Counted from the first letter of the stretch, positions 30,990 through 42,134 are shown. The stretch is 64,000 nt of DNA from an uncultured Vibrio sp. (GCF_963675395.1 NZ_OY776223.1:2046001-2110000), one strand, 5' to 3'. A program made the numbers and translations. Notes: a model not told the origin generated them from the sequence alone.

Positions 30990-31080
30990 GCTTTATGTTT
31001 TCAGATTTTGAAAAATCTGAAGGCAAAACTAAATAAAGCATCTAGAGATTAAGACTTTATTTAGTAAAAGATACCACTGC

Positions 31081-31157
31081 GGAGTGGTAGTTCAGTTGGT
31101 TAGAATACCGGCCTGTCACGCCGGGGGTCGCGGGTTCGAGTCCCGTCCACTCCGCCA
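31081..31157 (+). tRNA. tRNA-Asp (GTC), distal to rrn3
   Basis: 77 nt with encoded CCA. Acceptor GGAGTGG/CCACTCC, anticodon loop CTGTCAC (GTC). It lies 91 nt after 5S and is probably cotranscribed, as in several enterobacterial rrn operons. Confidence 0.97.
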
Positions 31158-31164
31158 CTTATTG

Positions 31165-31194
31165 AAGCCTCAGTCGAAAGACTGAGGCTTTTTT
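31165..31194 (+). terminator. terminator of rrn3 / tRNA-Asp
   Basis: Perfect 11-bp stem AAGCCTCAGTC / GACTGAGGCTT with a GAAA tetraloop and T6. It is the only strong terminator of the whole rRNA cluster. Confidence 0.92.
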
Positions 31195-31257
31195 ACGTTT
31201 TGGGAAATATTCCAGCGGAGGGTAGTTCATACCAATCTGGAAAATTAACTGGTCAGG

Positions 31258-32122
31258 TCAGGTCAGGTCTATCCATCTTCTCGAACACATTTTGGTGACT
31301 CTTTTGGAGCAATCCAAAAAACGATTCCATGCATCGCAGATTTTGGAGATGATGTTGTCGTAATCAGTAAAAGATTGGTTGGCTAAATAGCGTTGCCTCA
31401 ACCAACTCCGTACCTGTTCTATAGGGTTCAACTCCGGGGAATATGGCGTTAGTTTGATGACACTGACATTATTAAATTCATCGGCAATGTCTTCCGTATG
31501 ACATCCTGCACCATCCATAACAACGACTACGTGACGTCCCTTCTCTGTAACTGCCGATATTTGTTTTAAGTGCTCTATCATGATGTCTTTTGATGTCTTT
31601 ATTGACCCAAGGGAGGACTATAGCCTCACCAATTCCTTTGCTGGGACAGACTGAACCGAACAGATAGGCATACTCAAATTGTTGTTGCTTCACGGCTCTG
31701 GACGTGTTCCTTTTTCAGTCCATAATCGTGTCGTTGTGTTTTGTTGTCCAAATCGAGCTTCATCCTGAAACCAGACATCGACATGCTCCAAGCCTATATG
31801 GCCGGGGATCTTAAGGATCGTTTCGATTTTGAATTTTTTAAAATCTTCCTGGGTTTCTTGAGACTGTTTAGGGTGTTTTGAGCGGGAAGTTATCTATGAA
31901 AAGGCCATGTGGTCGAGTAGGTAATCGATAGAGTTGCTTGCCAAATTCTTTCACGATATAAGCGTGGATGTCGGCACCAGTCAGTCGTCCGCCTTGTGTA
32001 TCATTGGCTTTATCTTTTATGTATTGGCTCAATTGATCTCTTTTCTCGGAAGTTAAGAAGGGTGGTCCTCCTGTTCTTGGCTTTTCCTGCAGTCCTTCAT
32101 TATCTTGAAAATCGTTGCTCAA
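31258..32122 (-). pseudogene. decayed IS630-family transposase
   Basis: Remains of a DDE transposase of the IS630/Tc1 group. Reading across frames on the minus strand gives LQEKPRTGGPPFLTSEK, then WFQDEARFG (first Asp), VVMDGAGCHTE (second Asp) and LTPYSPELNPIEQ (Glu). At least four lesions are visible: a frameshift near 31930, a TAG at 31894-31896 where a Trp is expected, a one-base loss near 31699, and an exact 10-bp tandem duplication at 31581-31600. The N-terminus is missing or unrecognisable beyond 32122, where an in-frame stop occurs two codons upstream. It ends in a triple GGTCA repeat (31251-31265). It is unlikely to be active. The 140 bases from 32123 to 32265 show nothing I can name. 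Confidence 0.85.
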
Positions 32123-32265
32123 TGCTCATGCATACGTCCTATTTACTCTCTAGAGGGATATTAGCGGTACAACTAGGGGGATGGTGCTGGTATCGAGTTT
32201 CTTGGCAATATGGTGCTTTGTAGAAAGCCTGTCGAGGCTAGCCAAGGAGGTTCTTTGTCAGATAC

Positions 32266-32299
32266 AAAGAAAAGCCGCTACCTAAAAAGGCAGCGGCTT
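32266..32299 (-). terminator. fis terminator
   Basis: On the minus strand an 11-bp stem AGCCGCTGCCT / AGGTAGCGGCT, one mismatch, with a U-rich tail TTTTCTTT. Confidence 0.85.
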
Positions 32300-32326
32300 A
32301 TTCTAAAGCAATTTTTAAGTACGGTC

Positions 32327-32623
32327 TTAGTTCATGCCGTATTTTTTAAGTTTCTTGCGAAGAGTACCGCGGTTGATACCCATCATAGTTGCTGCGCGAG
32401 TTTGGTTACCGCGAGTGTACTGCATGATGGTATCTAGTAGTGGCTGTTCAACTTCAGCTAGAACTAATTCGTATAGCTCTGTTACTTCCTGGCCGTTTAG
32501 TTGAGCAAGGTAGTTTTTAAGAGATGCTTTAACAGAGTCACGTAAAGGCTTTTGAGTAATCTGGTCTTGTGACGTTACTGTAGTTACTGTTAATGCTTCT
32601 GAAGTCAGATTTTGTTCGAACAT
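32327..32623 (-). CDS. fis: nucleoid protein Fis
   Basis: 98-residue DNA-bending protein that activates rRNA promoters and shapes the nucleoid, so it probably acts on the rRNA cluster next door. The C-terminal helix-turn-helix [21 protein letters not shown] is typical; the central dimerisation helices include [20 protein letters not shown]. It lies 23 bp after dusB, the dusB-fis operon known from E. coli. Confidence 0.98.
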   Translation of the reverse strand: MFEQNLTSEALTVTTVTSQDQITQKPLRDSVKASLKNYLAQLNGQEVTELYELVLAEVEQPLLDTIMQYTRGNQTRAATMMGINRGTLRKKLKKYGMN

Positions 32624-32646
32624 ATTCGGTCTAGCTCTTCTCTTAA

Positions 32647-33615
32647 TTATGATGCAACGTTATCAAAATAACCTTCTAACGCCTCTATTTGCAGCGGGGC
32701 TGCATCGATAGCGTTGAAGGTACGGCGAAACTCACTCGCTTGCTCATGCTCTTTTAGATACCAACCAACGTGCTTACGCGCGATACGTGGGCCTAAGTAC
32801 TCTCCATAAAATTCATGCAGAGCATTCACATGGCCAAGCATAATGGTTTTCACTTCCTCTGCCGGAAGCTCATCCATCGTGGTGCCGTTTTCCAAATAGT
32901 GATGGATTTCCTGGAAAATCCAAGGACGACCCTGGGCAGGGCGTCCAATCATTAAAGCGTCCGCACCGGTGTACTCCAGTACAAATTTGGCTTTCTCCGG
33001 GCTATCGATATCACCGTTCGCGATAACCGGAATTGAAATTGCCTCTTTTACCGCTTTAATGCTGTCGTATTCGGCCTCACCTTTGTACATACATGCTTTT
33101 GTTCTACCGTGTAGTGCAAGAGCCTGTATGCCGCAGTCTTCGGCTAATTTAGCGATTTGGAGACAGTTTTTGTTTTCTGTATCCCAGCCTGTTCGGGTCT
33201 TTAACGTTACAGGAACGTCAACAGCATTCACTACCGCTTTCAAAATCTCTTCGATAATGGTTGGGTATTGAAGCAGTGCAGAACCCGCCAGCTTCTTATT
33301 CACTTTCTTTGCTGGGCAACCCATGTTGATGTCGATGATTTGCGCACCGTTTTCAACACTAAATTGAGCTGCATCCGCCATAAGCTGTGGATCGGAACCG
33401 GCAATCTGTACAGAGCGAATGCCCGATTCGCCTTCATGTACCATGCGCTGTTTCGACTTCGACGTTTTCCATAGCTTTGGGTTGGCAGACATCATTTCAC
33501 TGACGGCCATTCCCGCACCATACTGAAGACACAACTCGCGAAACGGTCTATCCGTTACACCAGCCATTGGGGCTACGATTAGATTGTTCTTAAGTTGATA
33601 GTTTCCAATTTTCAA
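32647..33615 (-). CDS. dusB: tRNA-dihydrouridine synthase DusB
   Basis: FMN-dependent enzyme that reduces specific uridines in tRNA to dihydrouridine; 322 residues. Motifs are [16 protein letters not shown] near the N-terminus, the catalytic-Cys segment [19 protein letters not shown] (~102-120), and IANGDIDSP (~200) and [13 protein letters not shown] (~220-232) in the FMN site. The longest frame starts at 33669 (MKKCVKC...), but similarity to E. coli DusB (MRIGQYQL...) begins at KIGNYQL. The TTG at 33615 is therefore taken as the start. First gene of the dusB-fis operon. Confidence 0.93.
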   Translation of the reverse strand: MKIGNYQLKNNLIVAPMAGVTDRPFRELCLQYGAGMAVSEMMSANPKLWKTSKSKQRMVHEGESGIRSVQIAGSDPQLMADAAQFSVENGAQIIDINMGCPAKKVNKKLAGSALLQYPTIIEEILKAVVNAVDVPVTLKTRTGWDTENKNCLQIAKLAEDCGIQALALHGRTKACMYKGEAEYDSIKAVKEAISIPVIANGDIDSPEKAKFVLEYTGADALMIGRPAQGRPWIFQEIHHYLENGTTMDELPAEEVKTIMLGHVNALHEFYGEYLGPRIARKHVGWYLKEHEQASEFRRTFNAIDAAPLQIEALEGYFDNVAS

Positions 33616-33754
33616 AACGTCATCACAGTTCTGTACTAGCAAGGGCGCGCATTTTACGCATTTTTTCACTGCGTGAAAAGACTAATATTTGAGCATTTAC
33701 AAATTGTTTTTGTAAATAGTATGAATTTCAATCAATTAGCCTTTAAATCCTTGT

Positions 33755-34642
33755 CTAGCCTTGCTTACGACCAGAGATGCGACACCACTCTTTTTGCTCA
33801 ATGATAGGATCTATGTGAAGCTCATCACGATAGTAGTTAGCAACGTCTTCTGCTTGGGTGTCTAAAACGCCAGACATGGCAAGGTCACCATTTGGCTTCA
33901 CCAGACTTTTAATGACAGGAGCCAGTTCACGCAAAGGGCCTGCAAGAATATTAGCAACGACCACATCAGCGATCAGTCCTTCCGGTTGATTTTGAGGCAG
34001 GTAAACTTCAAGCTGATCGGCAACGCCGTTACGCTCGGCGTTGTCGCGAGATGCTTGTAGAGCTTGAGGATCAATGTCGATCCCGATAACTTTCTCTGCA
34101 CCTAGTTTGATCGCAGCGATCGCTAGAATGCCAGAGCCACAGCCAAAGTCGATGACTGTCTTACCAGCCAGATCTAGGCCTTCTAGCCACTCTAGACAAA
34201 GCGCTGTCGTTGGGTGAGTACCCGTACCAAATGCCAGTCCTGGATCGAGCATGACGTTGACTGCGTCTGGCTCAGGAATATCACGCCAGCTAGGGCAAAT
34301 CCAAAGACGTTCACCAAATTTCATTGGGTGGAAGTTTTCCATCCATTCACGTTCCCAGTCTTTGTCTTCCAGTTGTTCAACTTTGTAAGCAAAATTGTCT
34401 GCAAGCATGTTACTTGCTTTGATTTGGTCGATGATGAAGTTGGTATCGGCTTCTGCATCGTACAGTGCCAGAATGTCAGTATCGCCCCATAAGCGAGTTT
34501 CGCCTGGCAGAGGTTCGAATACAGGCGTATCCTGCGCGTCTAGGAACGTTACAGACAGCGCACCAGTCTCTTCCATTAGCATGTCGCCGATTTGCTCAGC
34601 GTTTTCATTGGTCGCGTTGAGTTTGATTTGAATCCAAGGCAT
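33755..34642 (-). CDS. prmA: ribosomal protein L11 methyltransferase PrmA
   Basis: 295-residue SAM-dependent methyltransferase that trimethylates L11. The N-terminal L11-recognition domain (residues ~1-95) is followed by a Rossmann domain with [20 protein letters not shown] (~162-181), [17 protein letters not shown] and [10 protein letters not shown] (NxLA-type motif IV). It is followed by dusB-fis. In E. coli panF separates accC from prmA; that gene is absent here. Confidence 0.96.
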   Translation of the reverse strand: MPWIQIKLNATNENAEQIGDMLMEETGALSVTFLDAQDTPVFEPLPGETRLWGDTDILALYDAEADTNFIIDQIKASNMLADNFAYKVEQLEDKDWEREWMENFHPMKFGERLWICPSWRDIPEPDAVNVMLDPGLAFGTGTHPTTALCLEWLEGLDLAGKTVIDFGCGSGILAIAAIKLGAEKVIGIDIDPQALQASRDNAERNGVADQLEVYLPQNQPEGLIADVVVANILAGPLRELAPVIKSLVKPNGDLAMSGVLDTQAEDVANYYRDELHIDPIIEQKEWCRISGRKQG

Positions 34643-34726
34643 TGGTTTTTGCTCTTACAGTAAATGAAGTGGCGCAGAGTTTACCAGAACTCTGCGATTT
34701 GTTTGAGTATAGATAATATACAAAAC

Positions 34727-34755
34727 AAAAATGCCCACAGATGTGGGCATTTTTT
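34727..34755 (-). terminator. accC terminator
   Basis: ATGCCCACA / TGTGGGCAT stem inside A5 and T5-6 tracts; separates accBC from prmA. Confidence 0.9.
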
Positions 34756-34772
34756 AGGAGTTCAACCAAGGC

Positions 34773-36116
34773 TTATTGTAGGCCTAGTTTCTTCTCTAGG
34801 TAATGAATGTTGGCACCACCGTGCTGGAAGTTCTCATCATTCATGATCGAAACCTGAAGTGGCACGTTAGTCTTGATGCCTTCAATGATCATCTCACCAA
34901 GTGCATTCTTCATACGTGCAATCGCTACATCACGGTTCTCACCGTAAGTAATCAGCTTACCAATCATTGAATCGTAATGAGGAGGCACTGAGTAACCCGT
35001 ATAGATGTGTGACTCCCAACGTACACCCATACCACCTGGAGAGTGGAAACGCTCAATCTTACCTGGTGATGGCAGGAAGCGCTCTGGGTCTTCTGCGTTG
35101 ATACGACACTCAATCGCATGGCCACGGATCTTAATGTCATCTTGAGTGAATGACAGAGGCTGGCCTGCAGCAACACGTAGTTGCTCTTTGATAAGGTCGA
35201 TACCCGTTACCATTTCTGTTACTGGGTGCTCTACCTGAATACGAGTGTTCATTTCGATGAAGTAAAACTCACCGTTTTCGTATAGGAATTCGAACGTACC
35301 TGCGCCGCGGTAACCGATTTCGATACATGCACGAGTACAACGCTCACCGATGTACTTACGCATTTCTTCTGTGATACCTGGTGCTGGTGCTTCTTCCACA
35401 ACTTTCTGGTGACGACGCTGCATTGAACAGTCACGCTCACCTAGGTGGATTGCACCGCCTTGGCCGTCAGCAATGACCTGAACTTCAACGTGACGTGGGT
35501 TTTCTAGGAATTTCTCCATGTAAACCATGTCGTTGTTAAACGCTGCTTTCGCTTCTGCACGTGTCATAGCAATAGCTTGTACTAGATCTTTTTCAGAACG
35601 TACAACGCGCATACCACGACCACCGCCGCCGCCTGACGCTTTGATGATTACTGGGTAACCAATGCGTTTAGCAAACGCTTTGTTTTTCTCTTCATCATTG
35701 TCCAGTGGGCCGTCAGAACCTGGTACACAAGGAACACCAGCTTTCTTCATTGCGTTGATCGCTGACACCTTGTCACCCATCAAGCGGATAGTATCTGCTT
35801 TTGGACCAACAAAAATGAAGCCGCTACGCTCAACTTGCTCTGCGAAGTCTGCATTTTCTGACAAGAAGCCGTAACCTGGGTGGATAGCTACTGCCCCCGT
35901 TACTTCTGCCGCAGAAATGATGCGTGGAATGTTTAGGTAGCTGTCGATACCACGAGCAGGACCGATACATACGGTTTCATCTGCAAGCAGTACGTGCTTA
36001 AGATCGCGGTCAGCTGTTGAGTGAACAGCAACGGTCTTAATACCTAATTCTTTACAAGCGCGAAGAATACGAAGTGCAATTTCACCTCGGTTCGCGATGA
36101 CTACTTTGTCTAGCAT
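34773..36116 (-). CDS. accC: biotin carboxylase subunit of acetyl-CoA carboxylase
   Basis: 447-residue ATP-grasp enzyme that carboxylates the biotin on AccB, the first committed step of fatty-acid synthesis. Visible are [20 protein letters not shown], the glycine-rich ATP loop [14 protein letters not shown] (~159-172), the [20 protein letters not shown] motif (~286-305) with Glu and catalytic Arg, and [14 protein letters not shown] (~333-346). It lies 14 bp downstream of accB, so the two are cotranscribed. Confidence 0.98.
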   Translation of the reverse strand: MLDKVVIANRGEIALRILRACKELGIKTVAVHSTADRDLKHVLLADETVCIGPARGIDSYLNIPRIISAAEVTGAVAIHPGYGFLSENADFAEQVERSGFIFVGPKADTIRLMGDKVSAINAMKKAGVPCVPGSDGPLDNDEEKNKAFAKRIGYPVIIKASGGGGGRGMRVVRSEKDLVQAIAMTRAEAKAAFNNDMVYMEKFLENPRHVEVQVIADGQGGAIHLGERDCSMQRRHQKVVEEAPAPGITEEMRKYIGERCTRACIEIGYRGAGTFEFLYENGEFYFIEMNTRIQVEHPVTEMVTGIDLIKEQLRVAAGQPLSFTQDDIKIRGHAIECRINAEDPERFLPSPGKIERFHSPGGMGVRWESHIYTGYSVPPHYDSMIGKLITYGENRDVAIARMKNALGEMIIEGIKTNVPLQVSIMNDENFQHGGANIHYLEKKLGLQ

Positions 36117-36130
36117 AAGGCAAGCCTCGC

Positions 36131-36589
36131 TTATTCGATTACAACTAGAGGTTGGTCGAATTCAACTGGTTGGCCGTCTTCAACAAGGATAGCTGTAACA
36201 ACGCCAGATTTGTCCGCTTCGATTTGGTTCATCATCTTCATTGCTTCAACGATACATAGAGTATCGCCAGCGTTAACTTTTTGGCCTACTTCTACGAATG
36301 CTTTCGAGTCAGGGCTTGGAGAACGGTAGAAAGTACCAACCATTGGAGAAAGAACTTGGTGACCTGCAGGTACTGCTGCTGGGGCTTCAGCTGCTAGTGC
36401 TTCTGCTACTGGAGCCGCTGCTGGTGCAGGTGCCGCTACTGGAGCTGCTGCGTAGTGAACAGGTGCAGGAGCGGCTGCAGCGCCGTGACGACTGATGCGT
36501 ACTGATTCTTCACCTTCTGAAATTTCTAGCTCAGCAATGCCAGACTCTTCAACTAACTCGATTAGCTTTTTGATTTTACGAATATCCAT
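36131..36589 (-). CDS. accB: biotin carboxyl carrier protein AccB
   Basis: 152 residues. The N-terminal helix [15 protein letters not shown] is followed by an Ala/Pro/Val-rich flexible linker (~34-77), and then a biotinyl domain with the biotinylation motif [10 protein letters not shown] (Lys around 117) and the 'thumb' loop region [13 protein letters not shown]. It carries biotin between AccC and the carboxyltransferase. Located between aroQ and accC. Confidence 0.98.
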   Translation of the reverse strand: MDIRKIKKLIELVEESGIAELEISEGEESVRISRHGAAAAPAPVHYAAAPVAAPAPAAAPVAEALAAEAPAAVPAGHQVLSPMVGTFYRSPSPDSKAFVEVGQKVNAGDTLCIVEAMKMMNQIEADKSGVVTAILVEDGQPVEFDQPLVVIE

Positions 36590-36649
36590 CTTTTCTTTCT
36601 CTTTTATCTTGTGATTAAGACAACCCCGTAGGATTGCAGAGTGTAAGGG

Positions 36650-37099
36650 TTACTTTGTCTGAAGTTTGTTAATTACGGCAGACAGAGCAAATTCATAACC
36701 TTGTGCGCCTAGACCGCAAATCACCCCTTCTGCCTTATCTGACAGGTATGAGTGATGGCGAAACGGCTCACGTGCGTGCACGTTTGATAGGTGCACCTCG
36801 ATAAATGGGATGGCGACGCCAAGTAATGCATCTCGCAGTGCTACACTGGTATGAGTGAAAGCAGCTGGATTGATGATGATGAAGTCAATCTTGCCATGTG
36901 CGGCATGAATGGCTTCAATCAGTTCGTACTCACGATTTGATTGTAGGTGTTCTAATTCCACCCCTGCGTTGTGAGCTTGCTCCGTTAGCGTGTTCACAAT
37001 CTGTGCTAAGGTGTTATTACCATAGTGTGTCGGTTCGCGCAGACCTAACAGGTTAAGGTTTGGTCCGTTTAGAATAAGAATCCGTGACTTTGCAGACAT
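36650..37099 (-). CDS. aroQ: type II 3-dehydroquinate dehydratase AroQ
   Basis: 149-residue shikimate-pathway enzyme (3-dehydroquinate to 3-dehydroshikimate). [22 protein letters not shown] at the start carries the catalytic Arg and Tyr; [17 protein letters not shown] (~76-92) and [20 protein letters not shown] (~101-120) with the catalytic His complete the set. The longest frame begins at 37189, but the ATG at 37099 gives the standard length. Upstream gene of the aroQ-accB-accC cluster, 60 bp before accB. Confidence 0.95.
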   Translation of the reverse strand: MSAKSRILILNGPNLNLLGLREPTHYGNNTLAQIVNTLTEQAHNAGVELEHLQSNREYELIEAIHAAHGKIDFIIINPAAFTHTSVALRDALLGVAIPFIEVHLSNVHAREPFRHHSYLSDKAEGVICGLGAQGYEFALSAVINKLQTK

Positions 37100-37343
37100 T
37101 ATGTTGCTATCTTCCCTTATCGTGAGTGGAACGTTTATTTTCCCAAATATACGATAATTCAACACGATTTTTTTGTTAAAACCGAGCAAAATTTAAAAAA
37201 TCGACCAAGATTATAGCTAATTCATAGCAATTAGCAGCAATTTACTGGTCTAATCTCCCAATAGCTCATGTTCTTTCTGCAACCAAGTTAACAAAAATAA
37301 CCTAATGACCACATCAAGGGTGTGGCTAACTTGCGTCCCAAAG

Positions 37344-37374
37344 CAAAAAAACCGCCATCAAAGTGGCGGTTTTC
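37344..37374 (-). terminator. acs terminator
   Basis: ACCGCCA-TCAAAG-TGGCGGT with seven A on the left, i.e. a U7 tract for the minus strand. Confidence 0.9.
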
Positions 37375-37403
37375 TGTTATTTGTTTAAAACTGGCTAGTT
37401 AGC

Positions 37404-39353
37404 TTACGCCAGCTCAGCTTTTTCAGCGATAAGTTTGTCTACGACGCTAGGGTCGGCAAGTGTTGACGTGTCACCCAGGTTGCTCGTATCGCCAGTTGCA
37501 ATCTTACGCAGAATTCGACGCATGATCTTACCAGAGCGAGTCTTCGGTAGGGAATCCGTCCAGTGCAGTACATCTGGTGTGGCAATTGGACCTATCTCTT
37601 TACGCACCCAATCTTTTACTTCTTTGTGCAGTTCCGCTGATGGGTATTCACCATCATTGAGCGTAATGTAAGCATAGATGGCCTGACCTTTGATATCGTG
37701 TGGGATGCCAACAATTGCCGCTTCCGCAATCTTGTGGTGCGCGACTAATGCTGACTCAATCTCAGCGGTACCCATGCGGTGTCCCGACACGTTCAGCACG
37801 TCATCCACACGGCCTGTGATCCAGTAGTAACCATCTTCGTCACGACGAGCACCATCACTGGTGAAGTACATGCCCTTGAAGGTTGAGAAGTAAGTCTGTT
37901 CAAAGCGATCATGGTCACCGTAAACCGTACGCATCTGACCTGGCCACGAATCAAGAATCACGAGGTTACCATCAGTTGCACCTTCAATGATGTTACCCAT
38001 GTTATCGACCAGCGCAGGTTGTACGCCGAAGAATGGAAGGGTCGCTGAACCTGGTTTTAAATCGGTTGCGCCTGGTAGTGGGGCGATCAAGATACCGCCT
38101 GTTTCCGTCTGCCACCAGGTATCGACGATCGGAGAATTCTCATTACCAATCGTTTTGTAGTACCACTCCCATGCTTCTGGGTTGATTGGTTCACCTACTG
38201 AACCCATGATGCGTAGGCTTGAGCGAGATGTGCCTTCAACCGCTTCATCGCCTTTCGCCATTAGTGCACGGATAGCGGTAGGCGCAGTGTAAAGAATATT
38301 CACTTGATGCTTATCAACCACCTCACTCATGCGGCTTGTGCTTGGGTAGTTTGGCACACCTTCGAACAAGATGGTTTTAGCGCCGTTCGCTAATGGGCCG
38401 TAGATAAGGTAAGTGTGACCAGTAATCCAACCCACGTCCGCTGTACACCAGAAGGTTTCGCCTGGTTGGTAGTCGAAGACGTATTTAAATGTCATCGCAG
38501 CGTAGACAAGGTAACCACCAGTGGTATGCAGTACGCCTTTAGGTTTACCTGTAGAGCCTGAGGTGTATAGGATGAAAAGCGGGTCTTCGGCGTTCATCTC
38601 TTCTGGTGGGCAAACGTCAGAAACACTTGCTGTTGCTTCATGCCACCAGACATCACGGTGATCATGCCATTCAACATCGCCACCAGTACGTTTAAGAACC
38701 AGAACTTTATTGATGGTTTTCACGTCTGGGTTGGTCAGCGCTTCGTCCACGTTCTTTTTCAGCGGAACAGCACGTCCACCACGAACACCTTCGTCAGCGG
38801 TAATGACAACTTTAGCGTCTGAGTCAATGATACGGCCTGAAAGTGCTTCTGGTGAGAAACCGCCGAATACCACAGTGTGGACTGCACCGATGCGAGTACA
38901 TGCCAGCATTGCGATTGCAGCTTCAGGTACCATTGGCATGTAGAGACAAACAACGTCGCCTTTACGTACGCCTTGATCTTTCAGTGCGTTTGAGAATTTA
39001 CATACTTCTTTGTGCAGTTCGTTAAAGGTCAGTGTTTTATCGTCTGCAGGATCATCGCCTTCCCAGATGATTGCCACGTCGTCGCCATGCTCTGCTAGAT
39101 GGCGGTCGATACAGTTTGCCGAAACGTTAAGTGTACCGTCTTCAAACCAGCGGATATCGACATGACCCGTATCGAAAGAGGTGCTTTTTACTTTGGTGAA
39201 AGGTTTAATCCAATCAACGATTTTGCCGTGCTCGTTCCAAAAGCCCTCTGGGTCGGTTACCGACTGCTGATACATGGCTAGGTAGGTTTCATTATCCGCG
39301 TGTGTATGAGTTTTAATATTTTCTTTTACCGGATAAACGTGGGCTTCGCTCAT
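37404..39353 (-). CDS. acs: acetyl-CoA synthetase Acs
   Basis: 649-residue AMP-forming synthetase that turns acetate, ATP and CoA into acetyl-CoA, the high-affinity acetate-scavenging route. The P-loop-like [20 protein letters not shown] (~262-281), TWWQTETGG (~412-420), and the C-terminal acetylation site [14 protein letters not shown] (Lys ~607) are all present. In V. cholerae transcription depends on the CrbS/CrbR two-component system; probable counterparts of both are in this window. The 294-bp region upstream (39354-39647) should hold the promoter, but I could not fix its elements by eye. Confidence 0.98.
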   Translation of the reverse strand: MSEAHVYPVKENIKTHTHADNETYLAMYQQSVTDPEGFWNEHGKIVDWIKPFTKVKSTSFDTGHVDIRWFEDGTLNVSANCIDRHLAEHGDDVAIIWEGDDPADDKTLTFNELHKEVCKFSNALKDQGVRKGDVVCLYMPMVPEAAIAMLACTRIGAVHTVVFGGFSPEALSGRIIDSDAKVVITADEGVRGGRAVPLKKNVDEALTNPDVKTINKVLVLKRTGGDVEWHDHRDVWWHEATASVSDVCPPEEMNAEDPLFILYTSGSTGKPKGVLHTTGGYLVYAAMTFKYVFDYQPGETFWCTADVGWITGHTYLIYGPLANGAKTILFEGVPNYPSTSRMSEVVDKHQVNILYTAPTAIRALMAKGDEAVEGTSRSSLRIMGSVGEPINPEAWEWYYKTIGNENSPIVDTWWQTETGGILIAPLPGATDLKPGSATLPFFGVQPALVDNMGNIIEGATDGNLVILDSWPGQMRTVYGDHDRFEQTYFSTFKGMYFTSDGARRDEDGYYWITGRVDDVLNVSGHRMGTAEIESALVAHHKIAEAAIVGIPHDIKGQAIYAYITLNDGEYPSAELHKEVKDWVRKEIGPIATPDVLHWTDSLPKTRSGKIMRRILRKIATGDTSNLGDTSTLADPSVVDKLIAEKAELA

Positions 39354-39647
39354 GGCTTCTCTCCTTGTGCCTTTATTTCTCGGCCTTACACCAATCTACA
39401 TAAGACTTTGAATCTTTACTTTGTAGGGCTGTTGCTGTTACTCGTTCAATGAATACTCTGATTTTCTGACAACAGAATGAATCGAACGGGTATTTGTTTT
39501 AAACCGTTAGCCGTAGCAAGAACGACCTTGTGCTTATAACTGTCAGTCACAGCGCGTATTTCCACAATTAGACTTTAGGATGATAGAGAGGGATCTACCG
39601 AAAAAGGTTTGAAATAAAAGTAATTATGGGAGCCAGGTCAACAGGAA

Positions 39648-40277
39648 TTATGTATATGGCACGCTGAGACTTGGTAAATCGCCTTTGGTTAAACGAACAA
39701 AGACCAATGCAGCGGATATCGCATCTTGCAAGGCGTCATGCTTGTCTTGAATAGGAAGCTCAAGGTGCTTGCAAATCGCCTCCAGACTTAAGTCGAAATA
39801 GGCATTCGGTAAATGTCGCTCTAGCTTGTCGTGGTAAATCTGGCTCACTTCAATTAAAGGGTTTGGCAGAGGGAATCCCAATTGTCTTTGACAGGCTAGG
39901 TCCAATATTTTTTTGTCGTAGCGAATATGGTAGCCGACTAATGGTCGATTGCCGATAAAGTCGATGAGCTTCAGTAGTGCATCCTTTTCGCTGATGCCAT
40001 CAACGAGATCCTGATGGCGAATTTTATGTATTTTCACCGAGCCGGAATCGAGAGACTGTGGTGCCCGCAGGTGTACTTCAAATGGCTGACTGGTGATGAT
40101 GCGATTTTCAATGATCTTCGTTGCTGCGATGGTAACAAGCTCTGCCCTATTGGGGTCTAAGCTGGTGGTTTCGCAGTCGAGAGAAACCAGCTCTGTTTTA
40201 TTGGGCGCACAAAATAGAGTCTGATAAGGCGAGCCTTTCAATTTATGCTGCCAGTATTTTCGCTGTAGCCAATTCAT
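39648..40277 (-). CDS. DnaQ-like 3'-5' exonuclease (DEDDh)
   Basis: 209-residue exonuclease of the DnaQ/RNase T superfamily. Motif I is SLDCETTSLDP (residues ~32-42, Asp and Glu), motif II lies around GYHIRYDKKILD (~114-125), and motif III is DKHDALQDAISA (~178-189, His-x4-Asp). The substrate is unknown. It lies about 30 bp downstream of the DUF294/CBS gene, so the pair is likely one operon; the same pairing occurs near acs in other gammaproteobacteria. Confidence 0.88.
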   Translation of the reverse strand: MNWLQRKYWQHKLKGSPYQTLFCAPNKTELVSLDCETTSLDPNRAELVTIAATKIIENRIITSQPFEVHLRAPQSLDSGSVKIHKIRHQDLVDGISEKDALLKLIDFIGNRPLVGYHIRYDKKILDLACQRQLGFPLPNPLIEVSQIYHDKLERHLPNAYFDLSLEAICKHLELPIQDKHDALQDAISAALVFVRLTKGDLPSLSVPYT

Positions 40278-40307
40278 CCCAGATACCTCTTGTACGACTT
40301 AACGGGC

Positions 40308-42134
40308 TTAATCACGGATCTGATAGTGGAAGCCTAAAAACTGCTGAAACTTTTTCACGACATGCAAGCTATGGCGCAGTAAGTCTCGCTCTGTTCGGTC
40401 GAGTTGTTTAATGTCGATATTATTCAGCGCCTCTTGTTGATTCAGTTGCTGATTGAGACGAAGCTTAAAGAACAACTTGAGTGCTTCGTTTAAGTTATCG
40501 GCCGTTTCTGGCTCTAAAATCCGCTTGTTTCTCAAGGCTTCTATACGGGCAAAGGTATTTTTCTCTTCAATGGCATATTCGAGAGACAGCGTTCGGATGC
40601 CGTGCACAATTGGAAAAATACCGCCTCGTTTAATATCCAAGCCATCTTTGGCACTTTTTACGTTACCAAACAGAGTCAGTGGCACAGAAAATTGCAGCGC
40701 AGGCCGGGTGAAGTCAGACAAGATCAGCATGCGATCTTTCATTGTGTCTCTGAGGTGATTGGCGACGGGCGTGAGTAACTCTCGGTTGCCCGCAACGGCT
40801 TGTGCATCACTAAAGATGGCTAAGTCCATGATTTGTTGTGGTTGTGCTTTTTCAATCCAATTGTCGAGGGTTCTGATCCACGCTGATTGAGAGTTAACCC
40901 ATTTGGGATTATTGACCATGACTTTCCCGGGACAGAGCGGATAGCCCAATTGCTGAAGTGTGTGAGTGAATGATTGCATCACCTGTTCACTGTGCGACCA
41001 CTCTAAACCATCTTTAATGATCAGCGCGTTATCTTGGTCGGTCTTGAGGATCTGTTCACCTCGGCCTTCCGAGCCTAAAACAATTAGGCAGCAGTGGTCG
41101 TGGAGCGCGGGTGGTACAACTAACTCGAAAGCTTTTTCGATAATTTGCTCGTTGACGGCTGATATCAGCTCCATGATAAAGCGGGTACGAATGCCGTTTC
41201 TCACCAGGCTTTCTACCAACTGGCGTTGTCGATTGGAGGCAAGGGCAAGCTCTTCTACACTGCTGGCTCTGGCGATACTAAGCGTGAGTACGTGCGAGTG
41301 GGTAGAGAAAGCACTGAGGATTTGTGTCATATCCAGCATGCCTATGGCTTGATTGCCATCGCAGACCATTAGACGCTTCATCCGATTGCGCGTCATCGTT
41401 ATCATGGCGTTAAACAGGAAGTCGCCTTCATCGACATGATAAACCGGGAAGGTGGCTATTTCGCCCACTGGTGTATCAACGGCTCGCTCATCTAACATCA
41501 CCGAGTGTAGCATATTCGTTCGAGTGACAATGGCATATGGGTGCGCAGACGGCCACTTTTCCAGGCGAGGGTCGTCTGGATTTAGCTCAACTAAAGCAGC
41601 ATCAATGCCATTTTCTTTTAAGGTTTTGGTTACCTCATTGATAGGCATTTCGGGTTTGAGGATCATCGGTGGGTGATAGATACCCTTGTCGACTTTGGTC
41701 AGAATAAACTCAGCCAGATTCTGTTGTTGCTGCGCCGCTTCGATTAATGCCTGTCGCTTGGACAGGTTGTTATCGAAGTACGCTGCGAATTGTCCATTCT
41801 CGTTATAGAGCTCAAGAAACACCTCCTTTGGCAGTAAATAGGACAGGGTATCTTCAAGTGCGACATACTGATGGCGCACGTTTTCTTCAAATAGGGAGCG
41901 CACGTCAAACATATCATCGTTGGCATAGTGGGCGAAAACTTCGCTCTGATCTTCGGAGCGTTCTTCCACTGCACCTTTGATCAAAATGTGCAAATGAGGA
42001 TTGGTTTGCCCACAAGATAAAATCACATCTCGAGTTCGATAGTAGGCCACGTCAAGTGACGAACGCAGTCGCGCTTGTTGCTTGCTGGTCAGGCGGTCGA
42101 ACGGTGGAGATTGCATATTGAATTTATCAGGCAT
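40308..42134 (-). CDS. DUF294 signalling protein: cNMP-binding, CBS pair, nucleotidyltransferase-like
   Basis: About 608 residues in four parts. A cyclic-nucleotide-binding-like beta barrel (~10-120) comes first, then a pair of CBS domains (~155-285, with VGEIATFPVYHVDEGD and RMKRLMVCDGNQAIGMLDM). A DUF294 nucleotidyltransferase-like domain follows, with CLIVLGSEGRGEQILKTDQD (~345-364) containing the GS...DxD-type residues, and finally a C-terminal substrate-binding helical domain (DUF294_C). It may be a uridylyl- or nucleotidyl-transferase sensor; the target is unknown. The ATG at 42134 (MPDKFNMQ) is preferred to 42161. Upstream of the exonuclease in a two-gene operon. Confidence 0.85.
   Translation of the reverse strand: MPDKFNMQSPPFDRLTSKQQARLRSSLDVAYYRTRDVILSCGQTNPHLHILIKGAVEERSEDQSEVFAHYANDDMFDVRSLFEENVRHQYVALEDTLSYLLPKEVFLELYNENGQFAAYFDNNLSKRQALIEAAQQQQNLAEFILTKVDKGIYHPPMILKPEMPINEVTKTLKENGIDAALVELNPDDPRLEKWPSAHPYAIVTRTNMLHSVMLDERAVDTPVGEIATFPVYHVDEGDFLFNAMITMTRNRMKRLMVCDGNQAIGMLDMTQILSAFSTHSHVLTLSIARASSVEELALASNRQRQLVESLVRNGIRTRFIMELISAVNEQIIEKAFELVVPPALHDHCCLIVLGSEGRGEQILKTDQDNALIIKDGLEWSHSEQVMQSFTHTLQQLGYPLCPGKVMVNNPKWVNSQSAWIRTLDNWIEKAQPQQIMDLAIFSDAQAVAGNRELLTPVANHLRDTMKDRMLILSDFTRPALQFSVPLTLFGNVKSAKDGLDIKRGGIFPIVHGIRTLSLEYAIEEKNTFARIEALRNKRILEPETADNLNEALKLFFKLRLNQQLNQQEALNNIDIKQLDRTERDLLRHSLHVVKKFQQFLGFHYQIRD

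Noticed and set aside
31251..31270. GGTCA repeated three times, considered as a short repeat array or CRISPR remnant
   Set aside because: Only 5-bp units with no spacers; it is part of the IS630 gene end.
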